Below are positions 16,211 through 25,577 of a stretch of DNA of 33,366 nt, in pieces; positions within the stretch are counted from its first letter, which is position 1, and every line of letters starts with the position of its first letter. Source of the DNA: HGM04593 sp045588345 (lineage in GTDB: Bacteria; Bacteroidota; Bacteroidia; Bacteroidales; Bacteroidaceae); the NCBI GenBank assembly GCA_045588345.1, contig JAZNDZ010000079.1:1-33366 (forward strand). Direction: 5' to 3'. The translations under genes were made by a program, and so were the position numbers. The notes beneath the pieces were generated by a model. The model did not search any database, was not told where the DNA came from, and saw only the letters and a program-made list of their open reading frames with translations.

Positions 16211-18799
16211 ATGAACATCAACAAATTTACAATCAAAGCCCAGGAGGCCATTCAGGAAGCTGTAAACATTGCAACAAGCAACGGACAGCAGGTAATTGAA
16301 CCAGTACACCTGATGGGAGGTGTAATGAAAAGCAGTGAACAGATACTGTCATTCCTTTTACAGAAAACAGGTGTAAACATTAAGAAACTTGGAGTTGAAG
16401 TAAACGACGCAATACGCAACCTACCCAAGGTAAGCGGTGGCGAACCCTATCTGAGCCATTCAAGCAATCAGGTATTGACCAAGGCCGAGGATATTGCACT
16501 CAAGAACGGCGATGAATTCGTCTCGGTCGAACCTTTGCTGCTGGCACTGCTTGCAGAGAAAAGCAGTGCAGCCGACATACTCAAGAACAACGGTGTAACA
16601 AAAAATGAACTGGAAAAGGCTATAGAAGAACTGCGCAAAGGCGAAAAAGTAACATCACAAAGTGCCGAGGAGAGTTATCAAGCACTGAGCAAATATGCCA
16701 TAAACCTCAACGACGCAGCCAAAAGCGGAAAACTCGACCCCGTAATTGGACGTGACGATGAAATTCGCCGCATACTGCAGATTCTCAGCCGCAGAACCAA
16801 GAACAACCCCATACTTATTGGTGAACCCGGAACAGGAAAGACTGCCATTGTAGAGGGATTGGCACATCGTATAATACGCGGCGACGTACCCGACAACCTT
16901 CGCGACAAGCAGATATTCTCACTCGACATGGGTGCGCTTGTAGCCGGGGCAAAGTATAAAGGAGAATTCGAAGAGCGCTTGAAGGCCGTGATAAACGAGG
17001 TTATGAAGGCCGAAGGCAGAATAATCCTGTTCATAGACGAGATACATACTCTTGTAGGAGCCGGAAAAGGCGAAGGAGCCATGGACGCAGCAAACATACT
17101 TAAGCCGGCACTTGCACGTGGTGAACTACGCTCTATTGGAGCCACCACCCTTGACGAATACCAAAAGTATTTTGAAAAGGACAAGGCACTTGAGCGTCGT
17201 TTCCAGAGCGTACTTGTAACAGAGCCCGACAAAATGAGCAGCATTTCAATTCTGCGAGGATTGAAGGAACGTTACGAAAGCCACCACAAAGTGCGCATAC
17301 AGGACGATGCAATAATTGCAGCGGTAACCCTCAGCGACCGCTACGTTACAGAGCGTTTTCTGCCCGACAAGGCAATTGACCTCATTGACGAGGCTGCAGC
17401 AAAACTGCGCATGGAACGCGACTCGTTGCCCGAGGAACTTGACGAAATCTCACGCCATATAAAACAGTTGGAGATTGAGCGCGAGGCTATAAAACGTGAA
17501 AAAGACGAAGCCAAACTTGCAATGCTCGGCAAAGAACTATCAGAACTGAAAGAGCAAGAAAAAGGCATGCGCGCAAAATGGCAGCACGAAAAGCAACTTG
17601 CCGACAGCATACAGAATGCAAAACAGGAGATTGAGAAATACAAGTTCGAAGCAGAAAAAGCAGAACGCGAAGGCAATTACGGACGTGTAGCCGAAATCAG
17701 ATACGGCAAGATAAAAGAACTTGAAGAGGAAATAAAGAGAGTACAAAGCGAACTGCATGCCACACAGGGCGACAGCGCAATGATAAAAGAAGAAGTAACA
17801 GCCGAGGATATTGCCGATGTAGTATCGCGCTGGACAGGAATACCGGTGAGCAAGATGCTGCAGAGCGAAAGAGAAAAACTGCTCAGCCTTGAAGAAGAAC
17901 TCCACAAAAGGGTAATAGGACAAGAGGAAGCCATAACAGCAGTCAGCGATGCCGTACGACGCAGCCGTGCCGGCCTTCAGGACCCGAAACGCCCGATAGG
18001 TTCATTCATTTTTCTTGGCACCACCGGCGTAGGAAAGACCGAACTTGCCAAGGCACTGGCATCATACCTTTTCAACGACGAGACAATGATGACACGTATT
18101 GACATGAGCGAATACCAGGAAAAGTTCAGTGTTTCGCGCCTCATTGGAGCCCCTCCGGGATATGTAGGATATGACGAAGGAGGACAGCTTACCGAGGCTG
18201 TGCGACGCAAACCCTACTCTGTTGTCCTTTTCGATGAGATTGAGAAGGCACACCCCGATGTTTTCAACATTCTGTTGCAGGTACTTGACGACGGCCGTCT
18301 CACCGACAATAAAGGACGTGTGGTGAACTTCAAGAATACCATTATAATAATGACAAGCAACCTTGGCAGCAGTTACATTCAGGAACAGTTCGACAGACTG
18401 AACAACAGCAACAGAGATGCCATAATAGAAGAAACGAAGGAGAAAGTTATAGAGATGCTGAAGAAGAGCATCAGACCGGAGTTCCTGAACCGCATTGACG
18501 AGACAATCATGTTCACCCCGCTTGACGAGAAGGAGATTGAACAGATTGTGCACCTGCAGATAGAAAGTGTCAGAAAATTGCTTCTGGAGAGTGAAGTTCG
18601 CATGGAGGTGACTGAAAATGCAGTCAAGTTCATTTCAAAGGCTGGTTTTGACCCTGATTTCGGTGCACGACCTATTAAAAGAGCCATTCAACGCTACCTG
18701 CTCAACGACCTCTCAAAGCAGTTGCTTGCCGGTGTTGTTGACAAGCAGAAAGCAATTAAAGTGGATTCTGACGGCGAAAGGCTCATATTCAGCAATTGA
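16211..18799 (+). CDS. clpB: ATP-dependent disaggregase ClpB
   Basis: ClpB is the Hsp100 disaggregase that threads aggregated proteins through a hexameric pore with help from DnaK. The 862-residue product has the full architecture: N-terminal double Clp-N repeat (about 1-145), first AAA+ module with Walker A GEPGTGKT (204-211) and Walker B FIDEIHT, a long coiled-coil M domain (about 410-530, rich in E, K and Q), and a second AAA+ module with Walker A GTTGVGKT (603-610). Pore-loop segments AKYKGEFEERLK and GAPPGYVGYDEGG are present. A good ribosome-binding sequence (AAAGGAGA) precedes the ATG, unusual for this phylum and suggesting strong translation. No CIRCE-type operator is visible, and no clear TAnnTTTG box was found upstream. 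Confidence 0.98.
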   Translation: MNINKFTIKAQEAIQEAVNIATSNGQQVIEPVHLMGGVMKSSEQILSFLLQKTGVNIKKLGVEVNDAIRNLPKVSGGEPYLSHSSNQVLTKAEDIALKNGDEFVSVEPLLLALLAEKSSAADILKNNGVTKNELEKAIEELRKGEKVTSQSAEESYQALSKYAINLNDAAKSGKLDPVIGRDDEIRRILQILSRRTKNNPILIGEPGTGKTAIVEGLAHRIIRGDVPDNLRDKQIFSLDMGALVAGAKYKGEFEERLKAVINEVMKAEGRIILFIDEIHTLVGAGKGEGAMDAANILKPALARGELRSIGATTLDEYQKYFEKDKALERRFQSVLVTEPDKMSSISILRGLKERYESHHKVRIQDDAIIAAVTLSDRYVTERFLPDKAIDLIDEAAAKLRMERDSLPEELDEISRHIKQLEIEREAIKREKDEAKLAMLGKELSELKEQEKGMRAKWQHEKQLADSIQNAKQEIEKYKFEAEKAEREGNYGRVAEIRYGKIKELEEEIKRVQSELHATQGDSAMIKEEVTAEDIADVVSRWTGIPVSKMLQSEREKLLSLEEELHKRVIGQEEAITAVSDAVRRSRAGLQDPKRPIGSFIFLGTTGVGKTELAKALASYLFNDETMMTRIDMSEYQEKFSVSRLIGAPPGYVGYDEGGQLTEAVRRKPYSVVLFDEIEKAHPDVFNILLQVLDDGRLTDNKGRVVNFKNTIIIMTSNLGSSYIQEQFDRLNNSNRDAIIEETKEKVIEMLKKSIRPEFLNRIDETIMFTPLDEKEIEQIVHLQIESVRKLLLESEVRMEVTENAVKFISKAGFDPDFGARPIKRAIQRYLLNDLSKQLLAGVVDKQKAIKVDSDGERLIFSN

Positions 18800-18858
18800 A
18801 CAACGCCGCCATTAATAGATTAAAAGGCTGCGCAACTTTTTATTCATCTTCACAAAAG

Positions 18859-18890
18859 GAGGCTGCTAAAAATTACTTTTTAGCAGCCTC
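18859..18890. terminator. Bidirectional terminator between clpB and fba
   Basis: Arms 18859-18872 and 18877-18890 are perfectly complementary over 14 bases with a TTAC loop. TTTT follows on the plus strand and a matching A-run precedes it, so it can stop both convergent transcripts. It lies 59 bases past the clpB stop and 32 bases past the fba stop. Confidence 0.85.
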
Positions 18891-18922
18891 TTTTATAACG
18901 TCAAAAATATTGACTCCGTAAA

Positions 18923-19924
18923 TTACTGAGCAAGTTTGTTGTCAGAACCAAGTACGTTCACAATCTTGTGGATGTACTGCTTCTTCATATTCTCACGAGC
19001 AGGACCAAGATACTTTCTTGGGTCGAACTCAGCAGGATTTGTTGCAAATACCTCACGGATAGCAGCAGTCATTGCAAGACGGCTATCGCTGTCAATATTG
19101 ATTTTGCAAACTGCGAGTGAAGCTGCCTTGCGGAGTTCCTCTTCGGGAATACCGATAGCATCCTTCAACGCACCGCCGTACTTGTTGATAGTCTCAACCT
19201 CTTCCTGAGGAACTGAAGAAGAACCGTGGAGAACGATTGGGAAACCGGGGAGTTCCTTCATGCAGCCTTCGAGAACGTCGAATGCCAATGGGGGAGGAAC
19301 AAGAACACCCTTCTCGTTACGTGTGCACTGTTCGGGTTTGAACTTGTTTGCACCGTGAGAGGTACCGATAGAGATAGCCAAACTGTCGCAACCTGTCTTT
19401 GTCACGAAGTCAACAACCTCCTCAGGACGTGTATATGTATGATGCTCAGCAACAACGTCATCCTCAACACCTGCAAGGATACCGAGTTCACCCTCAACAG
19501 TAACACCGTACTGGTGAGCGTACTCTACAACCTTCTTTGTGAGAGCAACGTTCTCCTCGTATGGAAGGTGAGAACCGTCAATCATAACTGAAGAGAAGCC
19601 CATGTCGATACAAGACTTGCAGAGCTCGAAAGAGTTACCGTGGTCAAGGTGGAGAACAATCTCAGGATTTGTGCAACCCAACTCCTTAGCATACTCAACA
19701 GCACCCTCAGCCATGTAACGGAGAAGTGTCTGGTTAGCATACTTGCGGGCACCGCTTGATACCTGAAGAATAACAGGAGACTTTGTCTCAACAGCAGCCA
19801 TGATGATAGCCTGCAACTGCTCCATGTTGTTGAAGTTGAACGCGGGGATTGCATAACCGCCCTTCATTGCCTTTGCGAACATTTCCTTAGTGTTCACAAG
19901 ACCCAATTCTTTGTAATTTACCAT
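18923..19924 (-). CDS. fba: Class II fructose-1,6-bisphosphate aldolase
   Basis: This zinc enzyme cleaves fructose-1,6-bisphosphate into dihydroxyacetone phosphate and glyceraldehyde-3-phosphate in glycolysis and runs in reverse in gluconeogenesis. The 333-residue protein carries the class II hallmarks: AIPAFNFNNMEQLQAI near the N terminus, VLHLDHGNSFE with the zinc-binding and catalytic His-Asp-His group, VEGELGILAGVED, the SIGTSHG motif and VLHGSSSVP. The start codon is followed at once by conserved family sequence (NYKELGLVNTKEMF). It is monocistronic, with its own promoter region and the shared terminator with clpB. Identification is secure. Confidence 0.97.
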   Translation of the reverse strand: MVNYKELGLVNTKEMFAKAMKGGYAIPAFNFNNMEQLQAIIMAAVETKSPVILQVSSGARKYANQTLLRYMAEGAVEYAKELGCTNPEIVLHLDHGNSFELCKSCIDMGFSSVMIDGSHLPYEENVALTKKVVEYAHQYGVTVEGELGILAGVEDDVVAEHHTYTRPEEVVDFVTKTGCDSLAISIGTSHGANKFKPEQCTRNEKGVLVPPPLAFDVLEGCMKELPGFPIVLHGSSSVPQEEVETINKYGGALKDAIGIPEEELRKAASLAVCKINIDSDSRLAMTAAIREVFATNPAEFDPRKYLGPARENMKKQYIHKIVNVLGSDNKLAQ

Positions 19925-20022
19925 AAGTTTATAGTTTAAAAGAAATAAAAAAATCTGCTATAATATAAGGAAGACAGCACACACCAAACTTGAACGGCAA
20001 ACAGCCTCCCCATAATCCTTTG

Positions 20023-20030
20023 CAAATTTA
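20023..20030 (-). promoter_or_regulatory. Candidate -7 element of fba
   Basis: The complement of 20023-20030 reads TAAATTTG, a full match to TAnnTTTG, about 100 bases upstream of the fba start. No TTG is found at the ideal -33 distance. The leader of roughly 90 bases holds no obvious structure. Confidence 0.5.
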
Positions 20031-20133
20031 ATAAAATCTTTCATTAATCATCAGTAATATGGAAAAAATTCTGCAATAAAGCGAATAAAGATTTTTTCTC
20101 TTTGCGAAACAATGAATTTAGGAATTAAAAGAT

Positions 20134-20141
20134 TATATTTG
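20134..20141 (+). promoter_or_regulatory. Candidate -7 element of the udk operon
   Basis: TATATTTG at 20134-20141 matches the -7 consensus and lies 59 bases before the udk ATG. A TTTG at 20101-20104 is farther upstream than the consensus -33 distance, so only the -7 match is good. Confidence 0.55.
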
Positions 20142-20200
20142 CGGATATGGGTTAATGTATTACCGGAATACCCGGAAACTGAAAAACAAATCATATCGTC

Positions 20201-20809
20201 ATGTACATCATAGGTATAGCAGGAGGAACCGCATCGGGCAAATCAACCGTAGTAAAAGAGATAGTGAACTCACTCCCCAAGGGGTCGGTAGCAGTAATAC
20301 CGCAGGATTCATATTACAAGGACAGCAGCCACGTACCTGTCGAGGAACGCCAGTTCATAAACTTTGACCACCCCGATGCATTTGACTGGGACCTGCTTGT
20401 AGAGCATATAAGCATGTTGCGCGAAGGCAAAGCCATTGAGCAGCCTACATACTCATACATCACATGTACGCGCCAGCCTGAGGTCGTCAATGTCGAACCC
20501 AAAGAGGTAATCATCATTGAAGGCATCATGGCACTTGTAAGCCCTGAATTAAGAGACCTCATGGACCTGAAGATATTTGTTGATGCAGATGCAGATGACC
20601 GTCTAATACGTCTCATACGCCGCGACATTATTGAACGCGGGCGTACACCAGAGATGGTTATTTCACGTTACGAGCGCATTGTAAAAGCCATGCATTGGGA
20701 ATTTATTGAACCCACAAAGAAGTTCGCCGATATAATAATTCCGCAAGGTGGAGAAAATGTAAAGGCAATCCAGGCCTTGCAGATGTCAATAAGGTACTTC
20801 CTGAAATAA
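20201..20809 (+). CDS. udk: Uridine kinase
   Basis: Uridine kinase phosphorylates uridine and cytidine with ATP or GTP, the first step of pyrimidine nucleoside salvage. The 202-residue protein has the P-loop GGTASGKST (residues 8-16), the QDSYYKD segment, NFDHPDAFDWDLL that binds the nucleoside, and the C-terminal RRDIIERGR lid arginines. Length fits the family. It is the first gene of a two-gene unit; the lytic transglycosylase starts four bases after its stop, which suggests coupled translation although the functions are unrelated. The substrate matches the product side of the nucleoside phosphorylase at 3127-4005, but the genes are far apart. Confidence 0.96.
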   Translation: MYIIGIAGGTASGKSTVVKEIVNSLPKGSVAVIPQDSYYKDSSHVPVEERQFINFDHPDAFDWDLLVEHISMLREGKAIEQPTYSYITCTRQPEVVNVEPKEVIIIEGIMALVSPELRDLMDLKIFVDADADDRLIRLIRRDIIERGRTPEMVISRYERIVKAMHWEFIEPTKKFADIIIPQGGENVKAIQALQMSIRYFLK

Positions 20810-20813
20810 TGCC

Positions 20814-21560
20814 ATGAAGTTGCAGCATTCATATCTCATACCATTGGCGACATCTGCTGCAATACTTGCAGTGTACATTTTCGCCACTTATGGCTACAAT
20901 AATAAAAAGCAAACTGAAACAGCAAACACCGTTGTTCCTGAATATGAATACTTGTCGCCCCATGTAACCCTTTCGCACTTTGACAACTTTTTCCGCGAAG
21001 CCGCAGACAGCATTGAACTCGACTGGATGCTAATTGCTGCAATTGCATACACCGAGTCTCGTTTCGACAGCACAGCCGTTTCGTCAGTGGGGGCACGCGG
21101 AGTTATGCAGATGATGCCACGGACATTAAAAGGGCTTGAAGTACCCGATTCACTCCATGCCGACAACCGTTCAAACATCATGGCATCGGCAAGATACTTA
21201 AAGTCACTTTTTTACATATTCCGCCGCATAAAGGACACTGACGAACGCATAAACTTCGTGTTAGCATCGTACAATGCCGGATACGGACACATAATGGACG
21301 CAATGCGCCTTGCACGAAAATACGGATATGACAAACACAAATGGCATGCCAATGTCGACTCGTTCCTTGTAAAGAAAAGCATACCGGAATATTACAACGA
21401 CAGCATCTGCCGCAACGGAGAATTCAAGGACTGGAAACAGACACTCTCTTTTGTAAAGAAAGTGAAACGCCATTGGAAACGTTTCTACGGCATGCAACAG
21501 GAGTATGCCGACTCAATAAGCAACATCATAGCGACCGACACGCTCAAAAGAATAAAATAA
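20814..21560 (+). CDS. Membrane-bound lytic transglycosylase (SLT domain)
   Basis: Lytic transglycosylases cut the glycan chains of peptidoglycan between N-acetylmuramic acid and N-acetylglucosamine, leaving a 1,6-anhydro end. The 248-residue protein has an N-terminal membrane anchor or uncleaved signal (about 8-26), then an SLT domain (about 60-190). Motif I is YTESRFD with catalytic Glu81. The domain also has SSVGARGVMQMMP, the MASARYLKSL helix and SYNAGYGHI. It resembles the C-terminal catalytic domain of MltF but lacks a solute-binding domain. The remaining C-terminal 60 residues are basic and unassigned. It is four bases downstream of udk and convergent with nfnAB. Confidence 0.9.
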   Translation: MKLQHSYLIPLATSAAILAVYIFATYGYNNKKQTETANTVVPEYEYLSPHVTLSHFDNFFREAADSIELDWMLIAAIAYTESRFDSTAVSSVGARGVMQMMPRTLKGLEVPDSLHADNRSNIMASARYLKSLFYIFRRIKDTDERINFVLASYNAGYGHIMDAMRLARKYGYDKHKWHANVDSFLVKKSIPEYYNDSICRNGEFKDWKQTLSFVKKVKRHWKRFYGMQQEYADSISNIIATDTLKRIK

Positions 21561-21593
21561 ATTGGAGGCCACTTCAAACAGAGACCTCCAATT
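21560..21593. terminator. Terminator hairpin between the transglycosylase gene and nfnAB
   Basis: Arms 21560-21568 and 21585-21593 are complementary over nine bases around a 16-base loop, directly at the transglycosylase stop and 20 bases past the nfnAB stop. A/T-rich flanks on both sides suit a bidirectional terminator of moderate strength. Confidence 0.55.
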
Positions 21594-21612
21594 ATCTTTA
21601 TTATAAGAGATA

Positions 21613-23901
21613 TTAATTGCTCAACTGCTCATGCATTGCAGCAGCAGCACGACGACCGTCACCCATTGCAAGGATTACAGTAGCACCGCCACGTACAATA
21701 TCGCCACCGGCATATATGAACGGAATTGATGACTGCATGTTCTCATTAACAGCAATTGTATTCTTGCGGCCAAGTTCAAGACCTTCGACCGATGTTGGCA
21801 CAAGCGGATTAGGAGCGACACCGACTGAAACTACAGCCATATCAATGTCTATTGTCTCTATTGCACCCTCAACAGGCACCGGCGAACGACGGCCTGAAGC
21901 ATCAGGCTCGCCAAGTTCCATCTTCTGCAACACAATCTGCTTTACACAACCTTTTTCATCGGCTATATACTCTATTGGGTTATGCAATGTAAGGAACTCA
22001 ACACCCTCTTCTTTGGCATGCTTTACCTCTTCGAGGCGGGCTGGCATTTCGGCCTCACTGCGGCGATAGATAATCATGGCACGCTCAGCACCAAGACGGA
22101 GCGCAGTGCGCACCGAGTCCATTGCAGTGTTACCGCCGCCTATAACCGCCACTCGCTTACCAATGTGCATTGGAGTATCGGTTTCGGGATTTGAGGCATC
22201 CATGAGATTCACACGTGTCAGGTACTCGTTGGACGAGAGGATATTGATTGAGTTCTCGCCGGGAATGTTCATGAAGTTTGGCAAGCCGGCACCCGATGCA
22301 ACAAAGACACCTTGGAAACCCTCATCCTGCAACTGAGCGATAGAGATTGTCTTGCCCACAACGCAGTCCTTGACAAATTCAACACCCATTGCGCGCAGAT
22401 TCTCGATTTCATGCTCTACAATAGAGTTCGGCAAACGGAATTCGGGGATACCATACTTGAGAACACCGCCAATCTCGTGCAACGCCTCGTACACAGTTAC
22501 CGAATAACCGAGTTTGGCCATATCGCCGGCAAATGAGAGACCAGCCGGACCTGAACCCACAACAGCCACCTTCTTGCCATTTGAAGCAGCGACCTTGGGA
22601 GCAGGCATCTCGCCGCTCTCACGTGCATAATCGGCAGCAAAACGCTCAAGCGCACCGATAGCAACAGCCTTGTGCCCCATCTTCAAGTGGATACACTGGC
22701 TCTCGCACTGTTTCTCTTGTGGACAGACACGACCGCATACAGCAGGCAATGAACTTGTCATCTTTAGAACCTGGGCTGCTTTTACAAACTCGCCACGTTC
22801 AATATTCTTGATGAATGAAGGTATCTTTATGCTTACAGGACAACCCTCCATACAAGCAGGTTTCGGGCAGTCAAGACAACGCTGTGCCTCAACAAGAGCC
22901 ATTTCCTTGGTAAAGCCGGTATTGACCTCTTCGCGCAGTTTTGTTGCACGGTATGCAGGTTCCAACTCCGGCATAGGACAGCGTTCGATTGCCGTACGCT
23001 CTTTCGGTTTCATCCTGTTACGGAGTTCTACACGCCATGCCGCATCGCGGTTTGTCAGGTCATCACACTCGCTTGCACACTCAACAGCCTCCAATTTGTC
23101 AAGTTCATGAGCCTCTTCGGCTTTGAAAGAGCCGAGGCGCTGCATCATTCCGTCAAAATCGACCTGATGACCGTCGAACTCAGGACCATCGACACAAACG
23201 AACTTTGTCTTGCCGCCAACAGTAACACGACAAGCACCGCACATACCTGTACCGTCGACCATGATTGTGTTGAGTGAAACAACCGTTGGTATCTCGTACT
23301 GCTTTGTGAGTTTGCAAACAAACTTCATCATTATGGCTGGACCTATTGCCACACAGTGGTCAACTTTCTCACGCTTGATGACGCGCTCGATACCTTCGGT
23401 AACAAGACCCTTGTCGCCATACGAACCGTCATCGGTCATGATTATTACCTCATCAGAAACCTCGCGAACCTCCTTTTCAAGGATTATAAGGTCTTTTGAA
23501 CGGCCTGCAAGCACTGATATCACTCGGTTACCCGCCTTTTTCAGCGCTGTAGCAATAGGCAACATAGGCGCAACACCTACACCACCGCCGGCACACACAA
23601 CAGTACCGAAGTTCTCAATGTGTGTAGCCTGACCGAGCGGACCCACGACATCGGTAATACAATCACCCTCGTTGAGGTCGCATACGCGGCTTGAACTGAG
23701 ACCCACCTTTTGGATAACCAAGGTAATAAGTCCCTTTTCCGGGTCGGCATGAGCGATTGTGAGCGGAATGCGCTCTCCCTTCTCGCCAACGCGAAGAATC
23801 ACGAAGTTACCGGCTCTGTATGCCTTTGCGATAAGCGGAGCCTCTACACGCAGACGGAAAACCTTTTCCGAAAACTGCTCTTTTGAAACTATCTTGAACA
23901 T
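21613..23901 (-). CDS. Fused NfnA-NfnB ferredoxin-NADP+ oxidoreductase
   Basis: The 762-residue protein joins two normally separate subunits. Residues 1 to about 260 are an NfnA/dihydroorotate dehydrogenase electron-transfer-type module with FAD and NAD binding (CAGGGVGVAPMLP at about 103-115) and a [2Fe-2S] site (C221, C224, C236). Residues from about 290 on are an NfnB/glutamate-synthase-small-subunit-like flavoprotein. It has two 4Fe-4S cysteine sets (C342, C345, C350, C354 and C389, C393, C399, C403), an FAD-binding VVGSGPAGLSFAGD and a second dinucleotide fold VIGGGNTAMDS. Separate NfnAB complexes bifurcate electrons between NADPH, NAD+ and ferredoxin; this fusion most likely does the same in the cytoplasm. 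Such fusions are known in Bacteroidales. Database names vary, including glutamate synthase subunit, but no large GltB-type gene is adjacent. Confidence 0.93.
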   Translation of the reverse strand: MFKIVSKEQFSEKVFRLRVEAPLIAKAYRAGNFVILRVGEKGERIPLTIAHADPEKGLITLVIQKVGLSSSRVCDLNEGDCITDVVGPLGQATHIENFGTVVCAGGGVGVAPMLPIATALKKAGNRVISVLAGRSKDLIILEKEVREVSDEVIIMTDDGSYGDKGLVTEGIERVIKREKVDHCVAIGPAIMMKFVCKLTKQYEIPTVVSLNTIMVDGTGMCGACRVTVGGKTKFVCVDGPEFDGHQVDFDGMMQRLGSFKAEEAHELDKLEAVECASECDDLTNRDAAWRVELRNRMKPKERTAIERCPMPELEPAYRATKLREEVNTGFTKEMALVEAQRCLDCPKPACMEGCPVSIKIPSFIKNIERGEFVKAAQVLKMTSSLPAVCGRVCPQEKQCESQCIHLKMGHKAVAIGALERFAADYARESGEMPAPKVAASNGKKVAVVGSGPAGLSFAGDMAKLGYSVTVYEALHEIGGVLKYGIPEFRLPNSIVEHEIENLRAMGVEFVKDCVVGKTISIAQLQDEGFQGVFVASGAGLPNFMNIPGENSINILSSNEYLTRVNLMDASNPETDTPMHIGKRVAVIGGGNTAMDSVRTALRLGAERAMIIYRRSEAEMPARLEEVKHAKEEGVEFLTLHNPIEYIADEKGCVKQIVLQKMELGEPDASGRRSPVPVEGAIETIDIDMAVVSVGVAPNPLVPTSVEGLELGRKNTIAVNENMQSSIPFIYAGGDIVRGGATVILAMGDGRRAAAAMHEQLSN

Positions 23902-24074
23902 AAATATGTGTTTTGTCTGTTGTTCTTATGGTTTCCAATAAAGGTGCAGCGTAAAAGTTCTTCAAAAAAACGGGAGAACAAGGCTTGCGGTGAAGGCGGG
24001 AATCGGAGTTTACTGAGCGTAAATTAGGATTTACGCCTTACCGCGTAACGCTGTTATCACCTTTTTAGTGGACT
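23902..24074 (-). other. Spacer between serS and nfnAB with a small hairpin
   Basis: A perfect eight-base hairpin with a four-base loop lies at 24017-24036. No T-run follows it on the minus strand, so it may be a weak serS terminator or a leader element of nfnAB. I found no clear TAnnTTTG promoter for nfnAB here, so transcription may continue from serS. Confidence 0.4.
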
Positions 24075-25349
24075 TCAGTCTATAATATCGAAACCACAGT
24101 AAGGTACCAACGCCTTTGGTATGCGTATACCTTCGGGAGTCTGGTTGTTCTCAAGGAGCGCTGCAACTATACGCGGAAGAGCAAGAGCAGAGCCATTGAG
24201 AGTGTGGCAGAGTTCAGTTTTCTTTTCGGCATTGCGGTAACGGCACTTCAAGCGGTTTGCCTGATAACTGTCAAAGTTTGACACTGATGAAACCTCAAGC
24301 CAGCGCTGCTGAGCCTCAGAATAGACTTCAAAGTCAAAGCAGAGAGCTGCGGTAAAACTCATATCGCCACCGCAAAGACGGAGAATACGATAGGGAAGTT
24401 CAAGTTTCTTGAGCAGACCCTCAACATGCTCAAGCATCTCCTTGTGTGATTCCTTGCTGTGCTCGGGAGTATCAATGCGTACAATCTCGACCTTTGAGAA
24501 CTCGTGCAAACGGTTAAGGCCACGCACGTCCTTGCCGTATGAACCGGCCTCACGACGGAAACACTGTGTATAAGCACAGTTCTTTATAGGAAGTTGTTTT
24601 TCATCAAGTATAACATCGCGGTATATGTTCGTTACAGGAACCTCAGCTGTTGGGATGAGATAAAGGTCGTCAAGGTCGCAGTGGTACATCTGCCCTTCCT
24701 TGTCGGGAAGTTGGCCTGTTCCGTAACCCGATGCGGCATTAACGACTGTAGGAGGCATAATCTCAACATAACCGGCCTTGCGTGCCTCATCGAGGAAGAA
24801 GTTGATGAGTGCGCGCTGCAACTGGGCTCCTTTGCCTTTGTAGACAGGGAAACCGGCACCTGTAATCTTCACGCCCAAATCAAAGTCAATGAGGTCATAC
24901 TTCTTGGCGAGTTCCCAGTGAGGAAGAGCATTTTCGGGAAGAACAGTCTCGGTTCCGCCTGTCTTCTCAACAACATTATCCTCTGCTGCGACACCCTCAG
25001 GCACCTCATCATACGGGATATTGGGGATTGTATAAAGGACCTGCTGGAGTTCATCGGCAGCAGCATCCATTCTTGTCTGCAGTTCAGCAGCCTTTGTCTT
25101 GAGGACGGCCACCTCAGCCTTCACTGCATTTGCCTCTTCCACAGCCTGCGATTTCATGAGCTGACCTACTTTTGCAGCCAACTGCTTGTTCTGTGCAAGC
25201 ACATTATCGAGTTCCTGCTGAGCAGCACGACGAGCCTTGTCCAGTTCAAGAACTTTCTCTATAGTTTCCTTTGCATTCTTGAAATGCTTCTTTTCCAAGC
25301 CTTTCAGTACCTTTTCGGTCTCCTGACCAATCTGTTTAAGTGTTAGCAT
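24075..25349 (-). CDS. serS: Seryl-tRNA synthetase
   Basis: SerS charges tRNA-Ser (and tRNA-Sec) with serine. The 424-residue protein has the N-terminal antiparallel coiled coil that grips the long variable arm of tRNA-Ser (about 30-105). The class II catalytic core follows, with motif 2 FRREAGSYGKDVRGLNRLHEF written in parts as CFRREAGSYGKD and RGLNRLHEFSKVE, the TAEVPVTN serine-binding segment, and motif 3 NGSALALPRIVAALLENNQ. Length and start agree with the family. It has its own promoter and is isolated from rpmA by a terminator. Identification is secure. Confidence 0.98.
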   Translation of the reverse strand: MLTLKQIGQETEKVLKGLEKKHFKNAKETIEKVLELDKARRAAQQELDNVLAQNKQLAAKVGQLMKSQAVEEANAVKAEVAVLKTKAAELQTRMDAAADELQQVLYTIPNIPYDEVPEGVAAEDNVVEKTGGTETVLPENALPHWELAKKYDLIDFDLGVKITGAGFPVYKGKGAQLQRALINFFLDEARKAGYVEIMPPTVVNAASGYGTGQLPDKEGQMYHCDLDDLYLIPTAEVPVTNIYRDVILDEKQLPIKNCAYTQCFRREAGSYGKDVRGLNRLHEFSKVEIVRIDTPEHSKESHKEMLEHVEGLLKKLELPYRILRLCGGDMSFTAALCFDFEVYSEAQQRWLEVSSVSNFDSYQANRLKCRYRNAEKKTELCHTLNGSALALPRIVAALLENNQTPEGIRIPKALVPYCGFDIID

Positions 25350-25426
25350 AATATATCAGTTTCTTAGTAATTCGTTATTTATGACATTGGCATCGGCTAT
25401 TATACGAACGCCGCAGGCAATAATTA

Positions 25427-25458
25427 CAAAAGTACAACTATTTTTTATTTTTTAACAA
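25427..25458 (-). promoter_or_regulatory. Bacteroidetes-type promoter of serS
   Basis: On the minus strand TTG (complement of 25456-25458) precedes TACTTTTG (complement of 25427-25434) with a 21-base spacer, within the consensus range. The leader before the serS ATG is about 70 bases, with no T-box-like structure recognised. Confidence 0.7.
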
Positions 25459-25530
25459 CATAATGGCAAAAATGTTACACATTTTGAAGACAAATGAACT
25501 ATTGCTTCAAGAACAAGGCTATATACAAAA

Positions 25531-25555
25531 AAAGCGACCCGCAACGGGTCGCTTT
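25531..25555 (-). terminator. Intrinsic terminator of the rplU-rpmA operon
   Basis: Arms 25531-25541 and 25545-25555 pair perfectly over 11 bases with a CAA loop. On the minus strand the hairpin ends in a run of T (A-run at 25527-25533 on the plus strand). It begins 23 bases past the rpmA stop. Confidence 0.88.
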
Positions 25556-25577
25556 ATAATCTGTTTGACAAGAATCA

